This document shows positions 25,782-35,137 of a DNA stretch of 64,000 nt, one piece after another (positions within the stretch are counted from its first letter, which is position 1; each line of letters begins with the position of its first letter). A model generated the notes under the pieces. The model saw nothing but the letters and a program-made list of their open reading frames with translations. It was not told the DNA's origin and did not search any database. Position numbers and translations under genes: made by a program. Origin of the DNA: Brevibacterium yomogidense (GTDB lineage: Bacteria; Actinomycetota; Actinomycetes; Actinomycetales; Brevibacteriaceae); contig NZ_JABASY010000008.1 in assembly GCF_016107685.1 (NCBI RefSeq), forward strand, positions 25,955 to 89,954, written 5' to 3'.

Positions 25782-26477
25782 GTGATCACGTTCGACAAGG
25801 TCACGAAGTCCTACGACCAGCGCGCCGCGCCCGCCCTCGCGGATCTGACCTTCACGGCGGAGGCGGGGGAGTTCGTGTTCCTCGTGGGGGCCTCGGGATC
25901 GGGGAAGTCGACCGTCATCCGGCTGGTGCTGCGCGAAGAGGTGCCCACCCGCGGGCGCATCACGGTCGCCGGGACGCAGACGGCGCGGATGCCCAGCTGG
26001 AAGGTCCCGCACCTGCGCCGCGGCATCGGCACCGTCTTCCAGGACTTCCGGCTGCTGCCCAACAAGAACGTCTTCGACAACGTCGCCTTCGCACTCCATG
26101 TCATCGGGAAGTCGCGGGCGGCGATCTCCACCCTCGTCCCGGACGTGCTGGAGACGGTGGGGCTCGAGGGGAAGCAGAAGCGGTACCCGCACGAACTGTC
26201 CGGCGGTGAGCAGCAGCGCGTCGCGATCGCCCGCGCCGTCGTCAACAAGCCCGGCATCCTGCTGGCGGACGAACCCACCGGCAACCTCGATCCGGCGACC
26301 AGCCAGGACATCATGGACGTCATCAAGCGGATCAACAGCTTCGGCACGACCGTGCTCATGGCGACCCACGACTCCTCGATCGTCAATTCGATGAATCGGA
26401 GGGTGATCGAGCTGCGCGACGGGGTGACGGTCCGCGACGCGGTGGGCGGCTACCGCCCGGAGGTGACGCAGTCGTGA
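25782..26477 (+). CDS. ftsE: Cell division ATP-binding protein FtsE
   Basis: A 231-residue ABC ATPase that couples septal ring signals to peptidoglycan hydrolase activation through FtsX. Walker [11 protein letters not shown]-loop [11 protein letters not shown] signature [14 protein letters not shown], Walker [14 protein letters not shown] and the switch His in MATHDSS are all present. GTG 25782 is chosen because the protein then begins [11 protein letters not shown], as in other FtsE proteins; CCGGAG precedes it. The stop overlaps the ftsX start by four bases. Confidence 0.96.
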   Translation: MITFDKVTKSYDQRAAPALADLTFTAEAGEFVFLVGASGSGKSTVIRLVLREEVPTRGRITVAGTQTARMPSWKVPHLRRGIGTVFQDFRLLPNKNVFDNVAFALHVIGKSRAAISTLVPDVLETVGLEGKQKRYPHELSGGEQQRVAIARAVVNKPGILLADEPTGNLDPATSQDIMDVIKRINSFGTTVLMATHDSSIVNSMNRRVIELRDGVTVRDAVGGYRPEVTQS

Positions 26478-27388
26478 AGACCTCGTTCATCTTCTCCGAG
26501 GTGCTCACCGGGCTGCGGCGCAACCTCTCCATGATCATCTCCGTCGTCCTCGTCACCTTCGTGTCGCTCCTGTTCATCGGCTCCGCCGTCCTCCTGCAGA
26601 TGCAGATCGGGGGGATGAAGGACTACTGGTACGACCGCGTGCAGGTCGCCGTGTTCCTGTGCCCGCCCGACTCCGAGGCGCCCACGTGTGCCGAAGGGGA
26701 GGTCACCCAGGAGCAGAAGGACGCGATCGAGGCCGCACTCGGCTCGCCGGACCTCGACGACTACGTCGAGGAGGTCCACTTCGAGGACAAGGCGACCGCG
26801 CACCGGCTCTTCGAGGAGCAGTTCGCGGGCACCAGCCTCGAGGGCACCGTGCCGGAGGACCAGATGCAGGAGTCGTTCCGCATCCAGCTGGCGGACCCGG
26901 AGCAGTACGGGATCATCAGTGAGTACTTCTCAGCCACCCCCGGTGTGGAGGAGGTGGTCGACCAGAACAGGCTGCTGGATCAGCTGTTCAGGATCCTCAA
27001 CATCGCGACGGCGGTGGCGGTGGGGATCGCCGGCATCATGACACTGTGCGCGGTGCTGCTCATCGCGACCACGATCCGCCTGTCCGCGTTCACCCGCCGT
27101 CGGGAGACGGGCATCATGCGTCTGGTGGGGGCGTCGAACCTCTTCATCCAGCTGCCGTTCATCCTCGAGGGGGTCCTCGCCGCGGCGGTGGGGAGCCTGC
27201 TGGCGGGGGGTGTGCTGGGTCTGGGCGTACACTTCGGGGTGTCCGGATGGCTGCAGTCGCGCCTTGCCGGGGTCACCCTCGTGACGGTCGGGGACGTGGC
27301 GCTCATCACCCCGCTCCTCCTCGTCGTGGGCGTCGTCATGGCCGGTGCGTCCTCCTGGCTCACCCTCCGTCGGTACATGAAGGTGTGA
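26474..27388 (+). CDS. ftsX: Cell division protein FtsX
   Basis: A 304-residue ABC-type permease-like protein that does not transport. Cytoplasmic start [20 protein letters not shown], a first helix to about residue 40, and a large extracytoplasmic loop of about 130 residues containing two cysteines ([10 protein letters not shown]) and the acidic stretch that normally contacts the hydrolase. Three C-terminal helices follow, with [17 protein letters not shown] between them. It follows ftsE by overlap and precedes an M23 peptidase gene that probably encodes its partner. Confidence 0.95.
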   Translation: MKTSFIFSEVLTGLRRNLSMIISVVLVTFVSLLFIGSAVLLQMQIGGMKDYWYDRVQVAVFLCPPDSEAPTCAEGEVTQEQKDAIEAALGSPDLDDYVEEVHFEDKATAHRLFEEQFAGTSLEGTVPEDQMQESFRIQLADPEQYGIISEYFSATPGVEEVVDQNRLLDQLFRILNIATAVAVGIAGIMTLCAVLLIATTIRLSAFTRRRETGIMRLVGASNLFIQLPFILEGVLAAAVGSLLAGGVLGLGVHFGVSGWLQSRLAGVTLVTVGDVALITPLLLVVGVVMAGASSWLTLRRYMKV

Positions 27389-27390
27389 TC

Positions 27391-28671
27391 GTGTTCGTTT
27401 CCCCGCAGCTGCCCACTCGTCACCAGTCCGCCGTAGGCGTGCGTCGCCGGGTCCTCGCCCTGCTCGCAATCGTGCTCGCGCTGGTCCTGTGCGCGCCGAT
27501 GACGCCCGCTCTGGCGAACCCGACGGAGGAGAAGTCCGCGGTCGACGAGCGGGTGGAGGAGCTGCAGCAGGAGCACGAGGGGCTCACGGAGGAGCTTGCC
27601 CGTGTGGTCGCGGAGATGGAGGCCGCTGAAGAGAAGATGCCGGACGCCGAGGACGCGGTCAGCGAGGCGTCCGACGAGCTCGAGGAGGCCCAGCGCAAGG
27701 ACGAGGAGCTCGGGGCGCGCCTCACGTCCGCGGAGAACGCGGAGAAGGATCTGCGCGAGGAGATCGACGAGGGCGCGGACCAGATCGAGGATTCGGAGAA
27801 GTCCGTCGTCGGGGTCGCGCGGCGTGCATACCAGAATTCGGGTGTGACGAGCGATGTCGCGATGCTCCTCCAGATGGCGGAGAGCGACAGCGGGATGGAC
27901 GGCCTCACACGCGTCGACTCCGCGGTGCGCAGCCAGCAGCGGACGATCACCCGGCTGGGTGAGCGCCGTGCGGCGAACATCAGCAACCAGAACCGGCTCG
28001 ATGCGATCGCGGACGAGATCTCCGACCTGAAGGACGAGGCCGCCGAGGTCGTGCTCGCCAAGGAGTCCGCGGAACGTGCCGCTCGGGACGCTAAGGACGA
28101 ACTGGACTCCCTCATCTCGCAGAAGGACTCCGCCGCGAAGACGATCGAGGAGAACCAGGCCTCGACGGCGGAGGAGCTGGAGAAGCAGAAGGAGGAGCAG
28201 GAGCGGCTCGCGGACCAGATCCGCGAGTGGCAGGAGGACAACGGCGACGGCAATCGGACACTGCCGGGTGACGGATTCCTCAAGAACCCTGCTCCCGGCT
28301 ACCCGATCACCTCGCACTACGGGTGGCGAACTCACCCGATCGCGGGTGTGAGGCGACTCCATTCCGGAACGGACTTCGGCGTGCCCTGCGGCACGGAGGT
28401 GCACGCGTCCGCGGACGGCGTCGTCGTGTCCAGCGGGGGCGCCGGCGGCTACGGGAACCGGGTCGTCATCTCGCACGGGAAGTCGAATGGTGCGAGCATC
28501 GCGACGACCTACAACCACAACACCCGGAACCTCGTGCGCGCGGGGCAGAGTGTGAAGCAGGGCGACGCGATCTCGATCTCCGGTACGACGGGTGCGTCGA
28601 CCGGCTGCCACCTGCACTTCGAGGTCATGCAGAACGGGTCGTACGTCAACCCGATGGACTGGATCTCCTGA
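27391..28671 (+). CDS. M23-family murein peptidase with coiled coil (FtsEX-linked, EnvC-like)
   Basis: 426 residues: an N-terminal signal sequence (RRVLALLAIVLALVLCAPMTPALA), a long Glu/Lys/Asp-rich coiled coil over about residues 45-285, and a C-terminal LytM/M23 domain. The zinc ligands are visible: the His and Asp of HSGTDFG and the HxH in GCHLHFEV; HYGWRTHP precedes them. Since the ligands are intact, this could be an active endopeptidase, unlike E. coli EnvC, which is only an activator. GTG 27391 has GAAGG seven bases upstream; GTG 27385 overlaps ftsX. The order ftsE, ftsX, coiled-coil M23 protein suggests it is the FtsEX-controlled enzyme. Confidence 0.88.
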   Translation: MFVSPQLPTRHQSAVGVRRRVLALLAIVLALVLCAPMTPALANPTEEKSAVDERVEELQQEHEGLTEELARVVAEMEAAEEKMPDAEDAVSEASDELEEAQRKDEELGARLTSAENAEKDLREEIDEGADQIEDSEKSVVGVARRAYQNSGVTSDVAMLLQMAESDSGMDGLTRVDSAVRSQQRTITRLGERRAANISNQNRLDAIADEISDLKDEAAEVVLAKESAERAARDAKDELDSLISQKDSAAKTIEENQASTAEELEKQKEEQERLADQIREWQEDNGDGNRTLPGDGFLKNPAPGYPITSHYGWRTHPIAGVRRLHSGTDFGVPCGTEVHASADGVVVSSGGAGGYGNRVVISHGKSNGASIATTYNHNTRNLVRAGQSVKQGDAISISGTTGASTGCHLHFEVMQNGSYVNPMDWIS

Positions 28672-28891
28672 CCGATCGGGCCCGCAGGCCCTTCTCGCCG
28701 GGCGACCGAGAGTTCATGATCGGACCTCCTGACCCGGCGTCCGCGTGCCGCGGTGCTGCGGTAGACTGGAGCGTTCGCATGCACCGATGGCGGTGCTGCG
28801 CACAGTCGTCGAACGAATCGTCGAATACGGCCTGCTGACGGTGCCCCGGGCATCCTGCAGGTGACGCGCACATGCAGGAGAGGAGGGGTCT

Positions 28892-29371
28892 GTGCCCAAG
28901 GACACCGGACGGAAGTCGATCGCGCGCAACCGCAAGGCGCTACACGAATATCACATCGAGGACACCTACGAAGCGGGCCTGGTCCTCACCGGGACGGAAG
29001 TGAAGTCGCTGCGCGAAGGGCGCGCCAACCTCACGGACGGGTTCGGCCTGATCTTCCAGGGGGAGGCGTGGCTGGAGCACGTCTACATCCCCGAATACGT
29101 GCAGGGCACGTGGACGAACCATTCGGCGCGGCGGCGCCGGAAGCTGCTCCTCCACAAGGGCGAGATCCTCAAGATCTCGCAGAAGGTGAAGGAATCCGGC
29201 CGGACGCTCGTTCCGCTCGAACTGTACTTCGACGGGTCGCGCGTGAAGGTCGAGATCGCGATCGCGAAGGGCAAGAAGGACTGGGACAAGCGCCAGGCGC
29301 TCAAGGAGAAGCAGGACAAGCGCGAGGCGGAGAGGGCGATGAAGTCGACCCTGCGCCGCCGGTCCAGCTGA
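28892..29371 (+). CDS. smpB: SsrA-binding protein SmpB
   Basis: The protein partner of tmRNA in ribosome rescue. The 159-residue sequence has the OB-fold core with NRKALHEYHIEDTYEAGLVL, TGTEVKSLREGRANLTDGF and the tail WDKRQALKEKQDKREAERAM that reaches into the mRNA channel. GTG 28892 is preceded by AGGAGAGGAGGGG. It lies 142 bases before the tmRNA gene, the usual arrangement. Confidence 0.96.
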   Translation: MPKDTGRKSIARNRKALHEYHIEDTYEAGLVLTGTEVKSLREGRANLTDGFGLIFQGEAWLEHVYIPEYVQGTWTNHSARRRRKLLLHKGEILKISQKVKESGRTLVPLELYFDGSRVKVEIAIAKGKKDWDKRQALKEKQDKREAERAMKSTLRRRSS

Positions 29372-29513
29372 CAGGTGGATCACCGGTCTGGCGGCCGGGA
29401 ATAGGAGTGGTGCACCCCGTGTTGAGAGGTGTACAGTAGATCATCTGGCGCTGGATGGATCAGCGTCGGAGGATGTCGGGTCCCACCTCGTGGGACTCTT
29501 GGCAACTGAATAA

Positions 29514-29885
29514 GGGGATGATCGGTTTCGACGCCGGCTGTTGAGCTGGGAGAAGCGGGCCGAGAATGCAGAGTCAACTCGTTAATGTCCTCTGCAAACC
29601 AATAGGTGCTGAATCCAAGACTCGCACCGATTTCGCCCTCGCTGCCTGACAGCGAGCTGAGCGAATCCGTCAGCCCGGGGTAGCTTCCGCCTCGGTTCCT
29701 GGCGTCAGCTAGGAAGCCACTGCTGCAGACACATGTCGGGGGTGTCTGTGGGACTCTTACTCGACTCCGTCCGTTGGTCTACGTGTTCGTGCGGTGACCA
29801 GGACCTAAGAAACTCTTCACGGACTGCGCCCGGAGAAGACCCGGCGATTCGCCGACGGACGCGGGTTCGATTCCCGCCATCTCCA
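29514..29885 (+). ncRNA. ssrA: Transfer-messenger RNA (tmRNA)
   Basis: The 5' end GGGGATGATCGGTTTCGAC is the standard tmRNA start, and its first seven bases pair with CATCTCC at 29878-29884 to form the acceptor stem (one G-U pair). The T-arm GGTTCGATTCC is just before. The CCA end is not encoded. The tag reading frame begins with GCT at 29608 and ends at TGA 29647-29649, giving AESKTRTDFALAA, a normal degradation tag with the C-terminal LAA. Confidence 0.95.
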
Positions 29886-29898
29886 CATCTGTGATCCG

Positions 29899-29931
29899 AA
29901 TGGCCTCAGCGGCCTCGCCGCTGGGGCCATT
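29899..29931 (+). terminator. tmRNA terminator hairpin
   Basis: A 15-bp stem (AATGGCCTCAGCGGC with its complement, one G-U pair) and a CTC loop, beginning 13 bases after the mature tmRNA 3' end. Confidence 0.7.
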
Positions 29932-29945
29932 CGTCATGTCCGGGT

Positions 29946-30334
29946 TCAGAAGGCATCTTCCGTCTCTGCATCCGTGATGAGGAACTGCTCCAGTTCGGCT
30001 GCAGCGATCGCGGCGGGTGGCACGCTGCCGGTCGACGGACCACTTGTGGCGAGGTGCTGCATCTGCCGGGTCCGCGCTTCCCAGGGCAGTCGCCCCGGCC
30101 GGCTGGCTGCTGTCCACAGAGTCCTGGAGCGAGTTGAAGAGCAGGAAGAGGATCAGGAACCAGACGAGGAAGCAGAGGAGCGCGCTGGCCGCGTAGGTCC
30201 CTCCGATGACCAGCAGGGAGTTCGCGGGCTTCCTCTTGTGCAGCGGCCGTGAGGGCGGCGTGCCTCTCCGTCGTCGAGGACCCGCCCCGTGCCGGGTCGA
30301 GGCGGTCGGGGTGATTCACCGCTTCCGGTGACAT
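29946..30334 (-). pseudogene. Frameshifted small membrane-protein gene remnant
   Basis: Three minus-strand frames together give a plausible single protein. From ATG 30334 the first frame begins MSPEAVNHPDRLDPARGG. A second frame carries a strong membrane helix (SLLVIGGTYAASALLCFLVW and on for another 12 hydrophobic residues), but has no ATG, GTG or TTG upstream of it. The third frame ends in IAAAELEQFLITDAETEDAF before a stop at 29946. Two +1 shifts are needed, near 30240 and 30110. This is an interpretation: the helix could be a chance product of pyrimidine-rich DNA. The product is unknown. Besides this and the tmRNA terminator, nothing else is seen between 29886 and 30431. Confidence 0.35.
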
Positions 30335-30431
30335 CCGTCCTTGTCCTTGGGTCGACAGTCTGGTGGCACCGTCCACGATAGGACACGTCACGGGGACAGC
30401 GGGGTGTGCTGGGCGGACATACCCTGACGTC

Positions 30432-31325
30432 ATGGACAGAAATCCCTTCTCTGCCGTGGAAAGCCCGCCGGTCGTGGGGCCCCCGCCCGTCGTGCACACC
30501 GCCGCCGAGGTGCCGGTCACCTGGTCGATCGCCGTCACCGACCTCGCGTCGGGCCGCCCGCTGCTCCAGCACGCACCCCGCACCGTCCTGCCGACCGCGA
30601 GTATGGGGAAGGTGTTCCTGCTCATCGAGGTCTTCTCTCAGGCCGCCGCCGGCCGCCTCGACCTCGGCGCGGAGCTTCCCGTCCTGCCGGTCCACGTGGT
30701 CGCGGACTCCGGGCTGCTCCACCTCTTCCGTGACAGGACGGTGACGGTCCAGGACGCGTGCCTGCTCGTGGGTGCGGTGAGCGACAACCTCGCGACGAAC
30801 GCGCTCGCCGACCTCTGCGGACTGGGTGCGGTGCGCGCAGTGGCACGGGACCTCGGGTTCGGGAGCACGGGGTTCCTCGACACCATCCGGGACGTGCGCG
30901 GCCCGGAGCATCCGTGGGCGCCGTCGTGCGGGACGGCGCACGAACTCGCGCGCCTGTTCGCGCTGCTGCACGCGGGTGAGATCGTCTCAGCGGAGGTCTC
31001 CGCGCAGGTGCTCGACGTGCTCGCGGCAGGGGTGGACACGTCGATGGTCGCAGGCGGTCTCCACCTGGACCCGCTGGCACACATCGAGCCTGACGGGGGA
31101 GTGGTGCTCCGCCACAAGACCGGCCACGACGCGGGGGTGCGGGTGGACGCCGGCGTCGTCACCGGGCGAGCCGGAGGCGCGGCCTACGCTGTCGGCGCGC
31201 ACTGGGATCCGGGGGCGGACACGGGCCCCATGCCGGTGCGTGTGGCGGTCGAGGGGCACATGCGTGCGATCGGGCACGCGGTGCTGCGGTACGTCCTCGG
31301 CGAATCGCCCGCGCAGGACCGCTGA
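30432..31325 (+). CDS. Class A beta-lactamase-fold serine hydrolase
   Basis: A 297-residue protein with the three serine beta-lactamase/PBP motifs: S57-M-G-K60, SDN at residues 117-119, and HKTGHD near residue 232. The spacing is that of class A enzymes. The general-base Glu-containing loop (ExxLN) is not evident in the region after SDN, and no signal peptide is present, so it may be cytoplasmic and is unlikely to be a typical secreted lactamase. Its stop is ten bases from the end of the convergent ftsW gene. Related proteins are annotated as beta-lactamase-like hydrolases of unknown substrate. Confidence 0.8.
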   Translation: MDRNPFSAVESPPVVGPPPVVHTAAEVPVTWSIAVTDLASGRPLLQHAPRTVLPTASMGKVFLLIEVFSQAAAGRLDLGAELPVLPVHVVADSGLLHLFRDRTVTVQDACLLVGAVSDNLATNALADLCGLGAVRAVARDLGFGSTGFLDTIRDVRGPEHPWAPSCGTAHELARLFALLHAGEIVSAEVSAQVLDVLAAGVDTSMVAGGLHLDPLAHIEPDGGVVLRHKTGHDAGVRVDAGVVTGRAGGAAYAVGAHWDPGADTGPMPVRVAVEGHMRAIGHAVLRYVLGESPAQDR

Positions 31326-31334
31326 CCGTCGCCT

Positions 31335-32639
31335 TCAGGCTTCCTGGCGTCGGCGCAGGAAGCGCGGGGTGAGCGCCTCACGCGTTCTGCGGCGCTGGCG
31401 GGCCAGTGCTTCCCGGGCGCCGGGTTCCGCCCGCGCGAACGACAGTGTCAACCCGACCGCCAGCAGACACCCGATGATGGCCGACCCGCCGTACGACACG
31501 AACGGCAGCGGCACCCCGATCACGGGCAGCAGCGCGGTGACGACACCGATGTTCACCGCGGCCTGACCGATGACCCACGCGAAGACCGCCATCGTCGTCA
31601 CCTGGACCATCGTGTCCTCGGCCCGCAGAGCCAGGCGGACTAGGCCGAAGCCCAGGATCGCGAAGAGCCCGATGACGACGCAGCCGCCCAGGAACCCCAG
31701 CTCCTCGCCGATGATCGCGAAGATGAAGTCGTTGTGCGCCTCCGGCAGCCACGACCACTTCTCACGACTGGCGCCCAGGCCCACCCCTGCCCAGCCTCCG
31801 GAGGCCAGTGCGTAGAGGCCGTGGCTGGACTGCCAGTTCTGGCCCAGGGCGTCGGCCTCCGTGGCGGCGTCCGGACCGGCGAACAGTGCTTTCACCCGCG
31901 CCAAGCGATACGGGCTCGTGACGATCAGCAGCGTCACGCCGACGGCCAGCGGCACCAGGGCGGCGGCGAACCAGCGCAGCGGCACACCGCCGGTGAACAG
32001 CGCGACGAGGCTCAGCAGGATCAGGATGAGGGAGGTGCCCAGGTCACCGCCGGCCAGAACGCACGCAAGCACGGCGCCCAGCACGGGGATGATCGGCACG
32101 GCCAATTCCTTGAAGGAGTCGAGGCGACCGGCCTTGCGGGCCAGGATCACCCCCAGCCACAGGGCGACGGCGACTTTCGCGAGCTCCGACGGCTGCCCCT
32201 GAATGGGTCCGATCTGAACCCAGTTCGTGCTGCCGTTCACCGTGCGCCCGATCCCGGGGATGAGGGGCAGCACGACGAGGCCGATGCTCACGATCATCGC
32301 GGGCCAGGCGAGTCGGCGCAGCAGCGCGGGTGAGAGCGCAGCGAGGACGAGCATGGCGGTGATGCCCGTCGCGGCGAACAGGGCCTGCCGGAAGAAGATG
32401 GTGTAGGACGAGACGGCGGTCCCGTCGTAGGCCGTGATCGACGTCGCGGACAGCACCATGATGAGACCGACCACGACGAGCGCGATGGACGACGTGAGGA
32501 TCAGGTAGTAGTTGGTGAGCGGCAGGTCCAGGGTGGCCCGCATGTCCGCCCCGATCGACCTCCACCTGCCGGGTCGACTGCTACGGTCGTCGCTGGCGGT
32601 GCGACGACCGTCCTCCGCGTGCGTGCTGCGCGGGGTCAT
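31335..32639 (-). CDS. ftsW: FtsW/RodA/SpoVE-family peptidoglycan glycosyltransferase
   Basis: A 434-residue SEDS protein with about ten membrane helices. Diagnostic segments are GSTNWVQIGPIQGQPSELAKVAV (periplasmic catalytic region with the key Asp/Glu area), NWQSSHGLYALASGGWAGVG, LPEAHNDFIFAIIGEELGF and VIGVPLPFVSYGGSA; the last two are family hallmarks. The cytoplasmic ending FARAEPGAREAL resembles FtsW from actinomycetes. It polymerises lipid II at the septum together with a class B PBP. It lies outside a dcw cluster here, so RodA or SpoVE-type function cannot be excluded. Confidence 0.88.
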   Translation of the reverse strand: MTPRSTHAEDGRRTASDDRSSRPGRWRSIGADMRATLDLPLTNYYLILTSSIALVVVGLIMVLSATSITAYDGTAVSSYTIFFRQALFAATGITAMLVLAALSPALLRRLAWPAMIVSIGLVVLPLIPGIGRTVNGSTNWVQIGPIQGQPSELAKVAVALWLGVILARKAGRLDSFKELAVPIIPVLGAVLACVLAGGDLGTSLILILLSLVALFTGGVPLRWFAAALVPLAVGVTLLIVTSPYRLARVKALFAGPDAATEADALGQNWQSSHGLYALASGGWAGVGLGASREKWSWLPEAHNDFIFAIIGEELGFLGGCVVIGLFAILGFGLVRLALRAEDTMVQVTTMAVFAWVIGQAAVNIGVVTALLPVIGVPLPFVSYGGSAIIGCLLAVGLTLSFARAEPGAREALARQRRRTREALTPRFLRRRQEA

Positions 32640-32746
32640 CGGTCGTCGGCTGCTTCCGGAAGTGGAGGCGAGGTACGCGCGGTTCTGTGCCTGAACTCCA
32701 TGGGCACACTGTATGAAGAGGTGGAACAGTCATCCAGCATTCTCGG

Positions 32747-33469
32747 TTGCCGGGCGGTTCGCCGGGCGAAGGCGTCCCTCTGCGACGGGACCGGGCGGCG
32801 CTGCGGTTGCGCAGCGTCGGATCCACACTCCTGCGCGCGGCCCTGTGGCTGGTCACAGGGGCGGTCGTCGTTGCCGTCTGCCTGCTGGGCGTCGGGCCGT
32901 CCACCACGCTGCACCTCGCGATCGCCCACAGCGGGATCGACCTGCCGTACGGGCTGGCCGACATCCTGCTGTACGTGCTCGCCGGAGGGTTCTTCCTCAC
33001 CGCCTGGGGCTTCCGCCGTGTGGACCTCGCCCGTGTGCTCGTCGTCCTCGTGACAGGCATATCCGTCGTCGTCGCATATGCGACGAACGAGGTGCTCAAG
33101 CGCCTGTTCGCGCAGGTGCGCCCCTGTGTCGAGCTGGTGGTCGACCCGCGGTGCCCGGGCCCCGACAGTTGGTCGTTCCCCAGCAACCACACGACGATCG
33201 CCTTCGCTCTGGCCACCGCGGTGGTGCTCATGGCGGTGACGCGGTGGGCATGGATCGCGTACGGCGTTGCCGCCTGCGCTGCCGTGTCACGTGTGATCGA
33301 CGGCGTGCACTTTCCGCACGATGTGATCGCCGGGGCCGCCGTGGGCACCTGCGTGACGATCTGCGTCGTCCTGCTGCTCATGCGTGCGACGGCCCGCGTC
33401 CGGCGGAGCCTCGCCACCCCGCGCTCATCCTCCGGAACCCGGATGGAAGGTCTGCGCGAAGTCGACTAG
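32747..33469 (+). CDS. PAP2-family membrane phosphatase
   Basis: A 240-residue integral membrane protein with the three PAP2 motifs: KRLFAQVRP, the SFPSNHTT box with the catalytic His, and SRVIDGVHFPHD with the second His. About five helices surround them. Members act on lipid phosphates, such as undecaprenyl pyrophosphate or phosphatidic acid. The frame opens with TTG at 32747; a later start is possible because the first 25 residues are basic and not conserved in type. Placement beside ftsW and a beta-lactamase-like gene fits a cell-envelope role. Confidence 0.85.
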   Translation: MPGGSPGEGVPLRRDRAALRLRSVGSTLLRAALWLVTGAVVVAVCLLGVGPSTTLHLAIAHSGIDLPYGLADILLYVLAGGFFLTAWGFRRVDLARVLVVLVTGISVVVAYATNEVLKRLFAQVRPCVELVVDPRCPGPDSWSFPSNHTTIAFALATAVVLMAVTRWAWIAYGVAACAAVSRVIDGVHFPHDVIAGAAVGTCVTICVVLLLMRATARVRRSLATPRSSSGTRMEGLREVD

Positions 33470-33556
33470 GGTTCGCACCAACCCGGAGGGGTGGCATCGC
33501 ATCGGTCGCAGGGGCGCGACCGCAGGTTCCGTACGCGAAAGGCCGCGAGGATGCAG

Positions 33557-35107
33557 ATGGCTCGATTGGCGGGCGAGGGCGTCCTCGCCCGCGAGTATCA
33601 GCGCGAAGTCACACGCGCTTTCAGCCGTCTGTCCGAACGCGCCTCGGATGAGGGTCTGGACGCGGTGCGCAGCATCGTGGCGGAGTCGTGGCAGCGGTCG
33701 CTCAGCGCGCTGCCGCCCACGGGTCGTGACAGCGCCTCGCTGGGCATCGACGCGGACGAACTGGAGCGGATGTGCCGGGAGGGTCCGCTGGCGCGCGCTC
33801 TGCCGATCGTCCGGCGCCTCCTCATCGAACCCGCACGGGACACGGGCCTGGTCGTCGCGATCGGCGATGCGCAGGGCCGTCTCCTCTGGGTCGAGGGGGA
33901 CCACTCCGCGCTGCGACGATCCGAATCGATGGGCTTCGCGGTGGGCGCCGACTGGTCGGAGACCGGCATGGGCACCTCCGCCCCCGGCATCGTCGTCGCC
34001 ACTGGCGCATCGGCCTCTGTCGCACGGGAGGAGCACTTCTCGCCGGTCGTGCGGGAGTGGAGCTGCACCGCAGTGCCGCTCATGGACCCGCACACGCGTG
34101 CCCTCATGGGCGTCCTCGACATCACGGGCGGGCCGGAGGCGGTCTCCCCTCTCAGCCTCCCGCTCCTCACCGCTGCCGCCGCCGCGATCGAAGCGGAGCT
34201 CGCCGCCCAGCCCCCAGGCGCTTTCGACGGTACGGCCGAACCTGCGGGTTCGAGGCCGGGTGCCCCGTCCGATACGGCGACGACCACCGCGTTCTCCGGT
34301 GTCTCGCTGTCACCCGCCGCGGGCGTGGGGGAGGGGGCAGCGCCCGGCTCCCCGCCGCTGACCGCCGCGGACGATCCCGCTGCGGGACGGCCTGCGGCCG
34401 GGCTGGTCGGGGAAGACGCCGCCTTCGCCGAGGCGGGGGAGCCGCTCGTGGTGACCGGCACCTCGGCGGCGGGGTCCGGGACGCTGCTGCGGCCCGTCGT
34501 GCGGGTCACCGGGCCGGGGGCACCCGCCGTCGCCCAGGACGGCCGCGAGAAGCAGATCGGCCTGCGGCACGCGGAGATCCTCACGCTCCTCGACTGGTAC
34601 GACGACGGGCTGAGCGGCCCCCAGCTGAGCGAGATGGTCTACGCGGACGCGCCGGAGGCCACGACGGTCCGCGTGGAGATGCACCGCCTGCGCAGGGTGC
34701 TTGCGGAGGCGTCGGACGGGTCCGTCGAACTCGCCTCGCGGCCGTACCGGCTGGTCGCGGGCACCGGCCGGGAACGCCCCCCGCTCACGGACGCCCGTGC
34801 CGCGCACGACGCGCTCACCGACGGCGACATCGAACGCGCCGTCCACCTGTGCCGGGGCGACGTGCTGCCCGCATCGGAGGCGCCGGAGATCGCCCACCTC
34901 CGCACGGCACTGTCCACATCGCTGCGGGAAGCGGTCATGCAGTTCGCGGACCACGACCTCCTGTGGGCCTACCTGCGCCGTCAGGACGCGCAGGACGACC
35001 AGGAGGCGTGGATGCTCGCGCTGCGCCTGCTGCCGGCCGACGACGTGCGCAGGGCCGCGGCCGTCGCCCGGCTCGACGCGATCGACGCGGAGCACGCCGC
35101 ACACTGA
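33557..35107 (+). CDS. GAF-domain transcriptional regulator of an aldehyde/alcohol oxidation module
   Basis: A 516-residue protein. Residues 1-60 are a helical start (VLAREYQREVTRAFSRLSE) like that of AcoR-type activators. Residues 60-215 form a GAF domain (DTGLVVAIGDAQGRLLWVEG, GADWSETGMGTSAPG, REWSCTAVPLMDP). An Ala/Pro/Gly-rich linker of about 110 residues follows, and the C-terminal part (QIGLRHAEILTLLDWYDDGL, TTVRVEMHRLRRVLAE) looks like a winged-helix DNA-binding region. There is no AAA+ sigma-54 domain. GAGG lies six bases before ATG 33557. The adjacent exaC and adhP genes are its likely targets. Confidence 0.78.
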   Translation: MARLAGEGVLAREYQREVTRAFSRLSERASDEGLDAVRSIVAESWQRSLSALPPTGRDSASLGIDADELERMCREGPLARALPIVRRLLIEPARDTGLVVAIGDAQGRLLWVEGDHSALRRSESMGFAVGADWSETGMGTSAPGIVVATGASASVAREEHFSPVVREWSCTAVPLMDPHTRALMGVLDITGGPEAVSPLSLPLLTAAAAAIEAELAAQPPGAFDGTAEPAGSRPGAPSDTATTTAFSGVSLSPAAGVGEGAAPGSPPLTAADDPAAGRPAAGLVGEDAAFAEAGEPLVVTGTSAAGSGTLLRPVVRVTGPGAPAVAQDGREKQIGLRHAEILTLLDWYDDGLSGPQLSEMVYADAPEATTVRVEMHRLRRVLAEASDGSVELASRPYRLVAGTGRERPPLTDARAAHDALTDGDIERAVHLCRGDVLPASEAPEIAHLRTALSTSLREAVMQFADHDLLWAYLRRQDAQDDQEAWMLALRLLPADDVRRAAAVARLDAIDAEHAAH

Positions 35108-35137
35108 ACCGTGGTGGGATCCACGAGCTGATCCGTC

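Noticed and set aside
30363..30431. N-terminal extension of the beta-lactamase-like protein from an upstream start
   Set aside because: The added residues are not hydrophobic, give no signal peptide, and lie in the likely promoter.
34200..34500. Frameshift in the GAF regulator because of its odd middle
   Set aside because: The frame is continuous and the flanking domains are in phase; the segment is a low-complexity linker.
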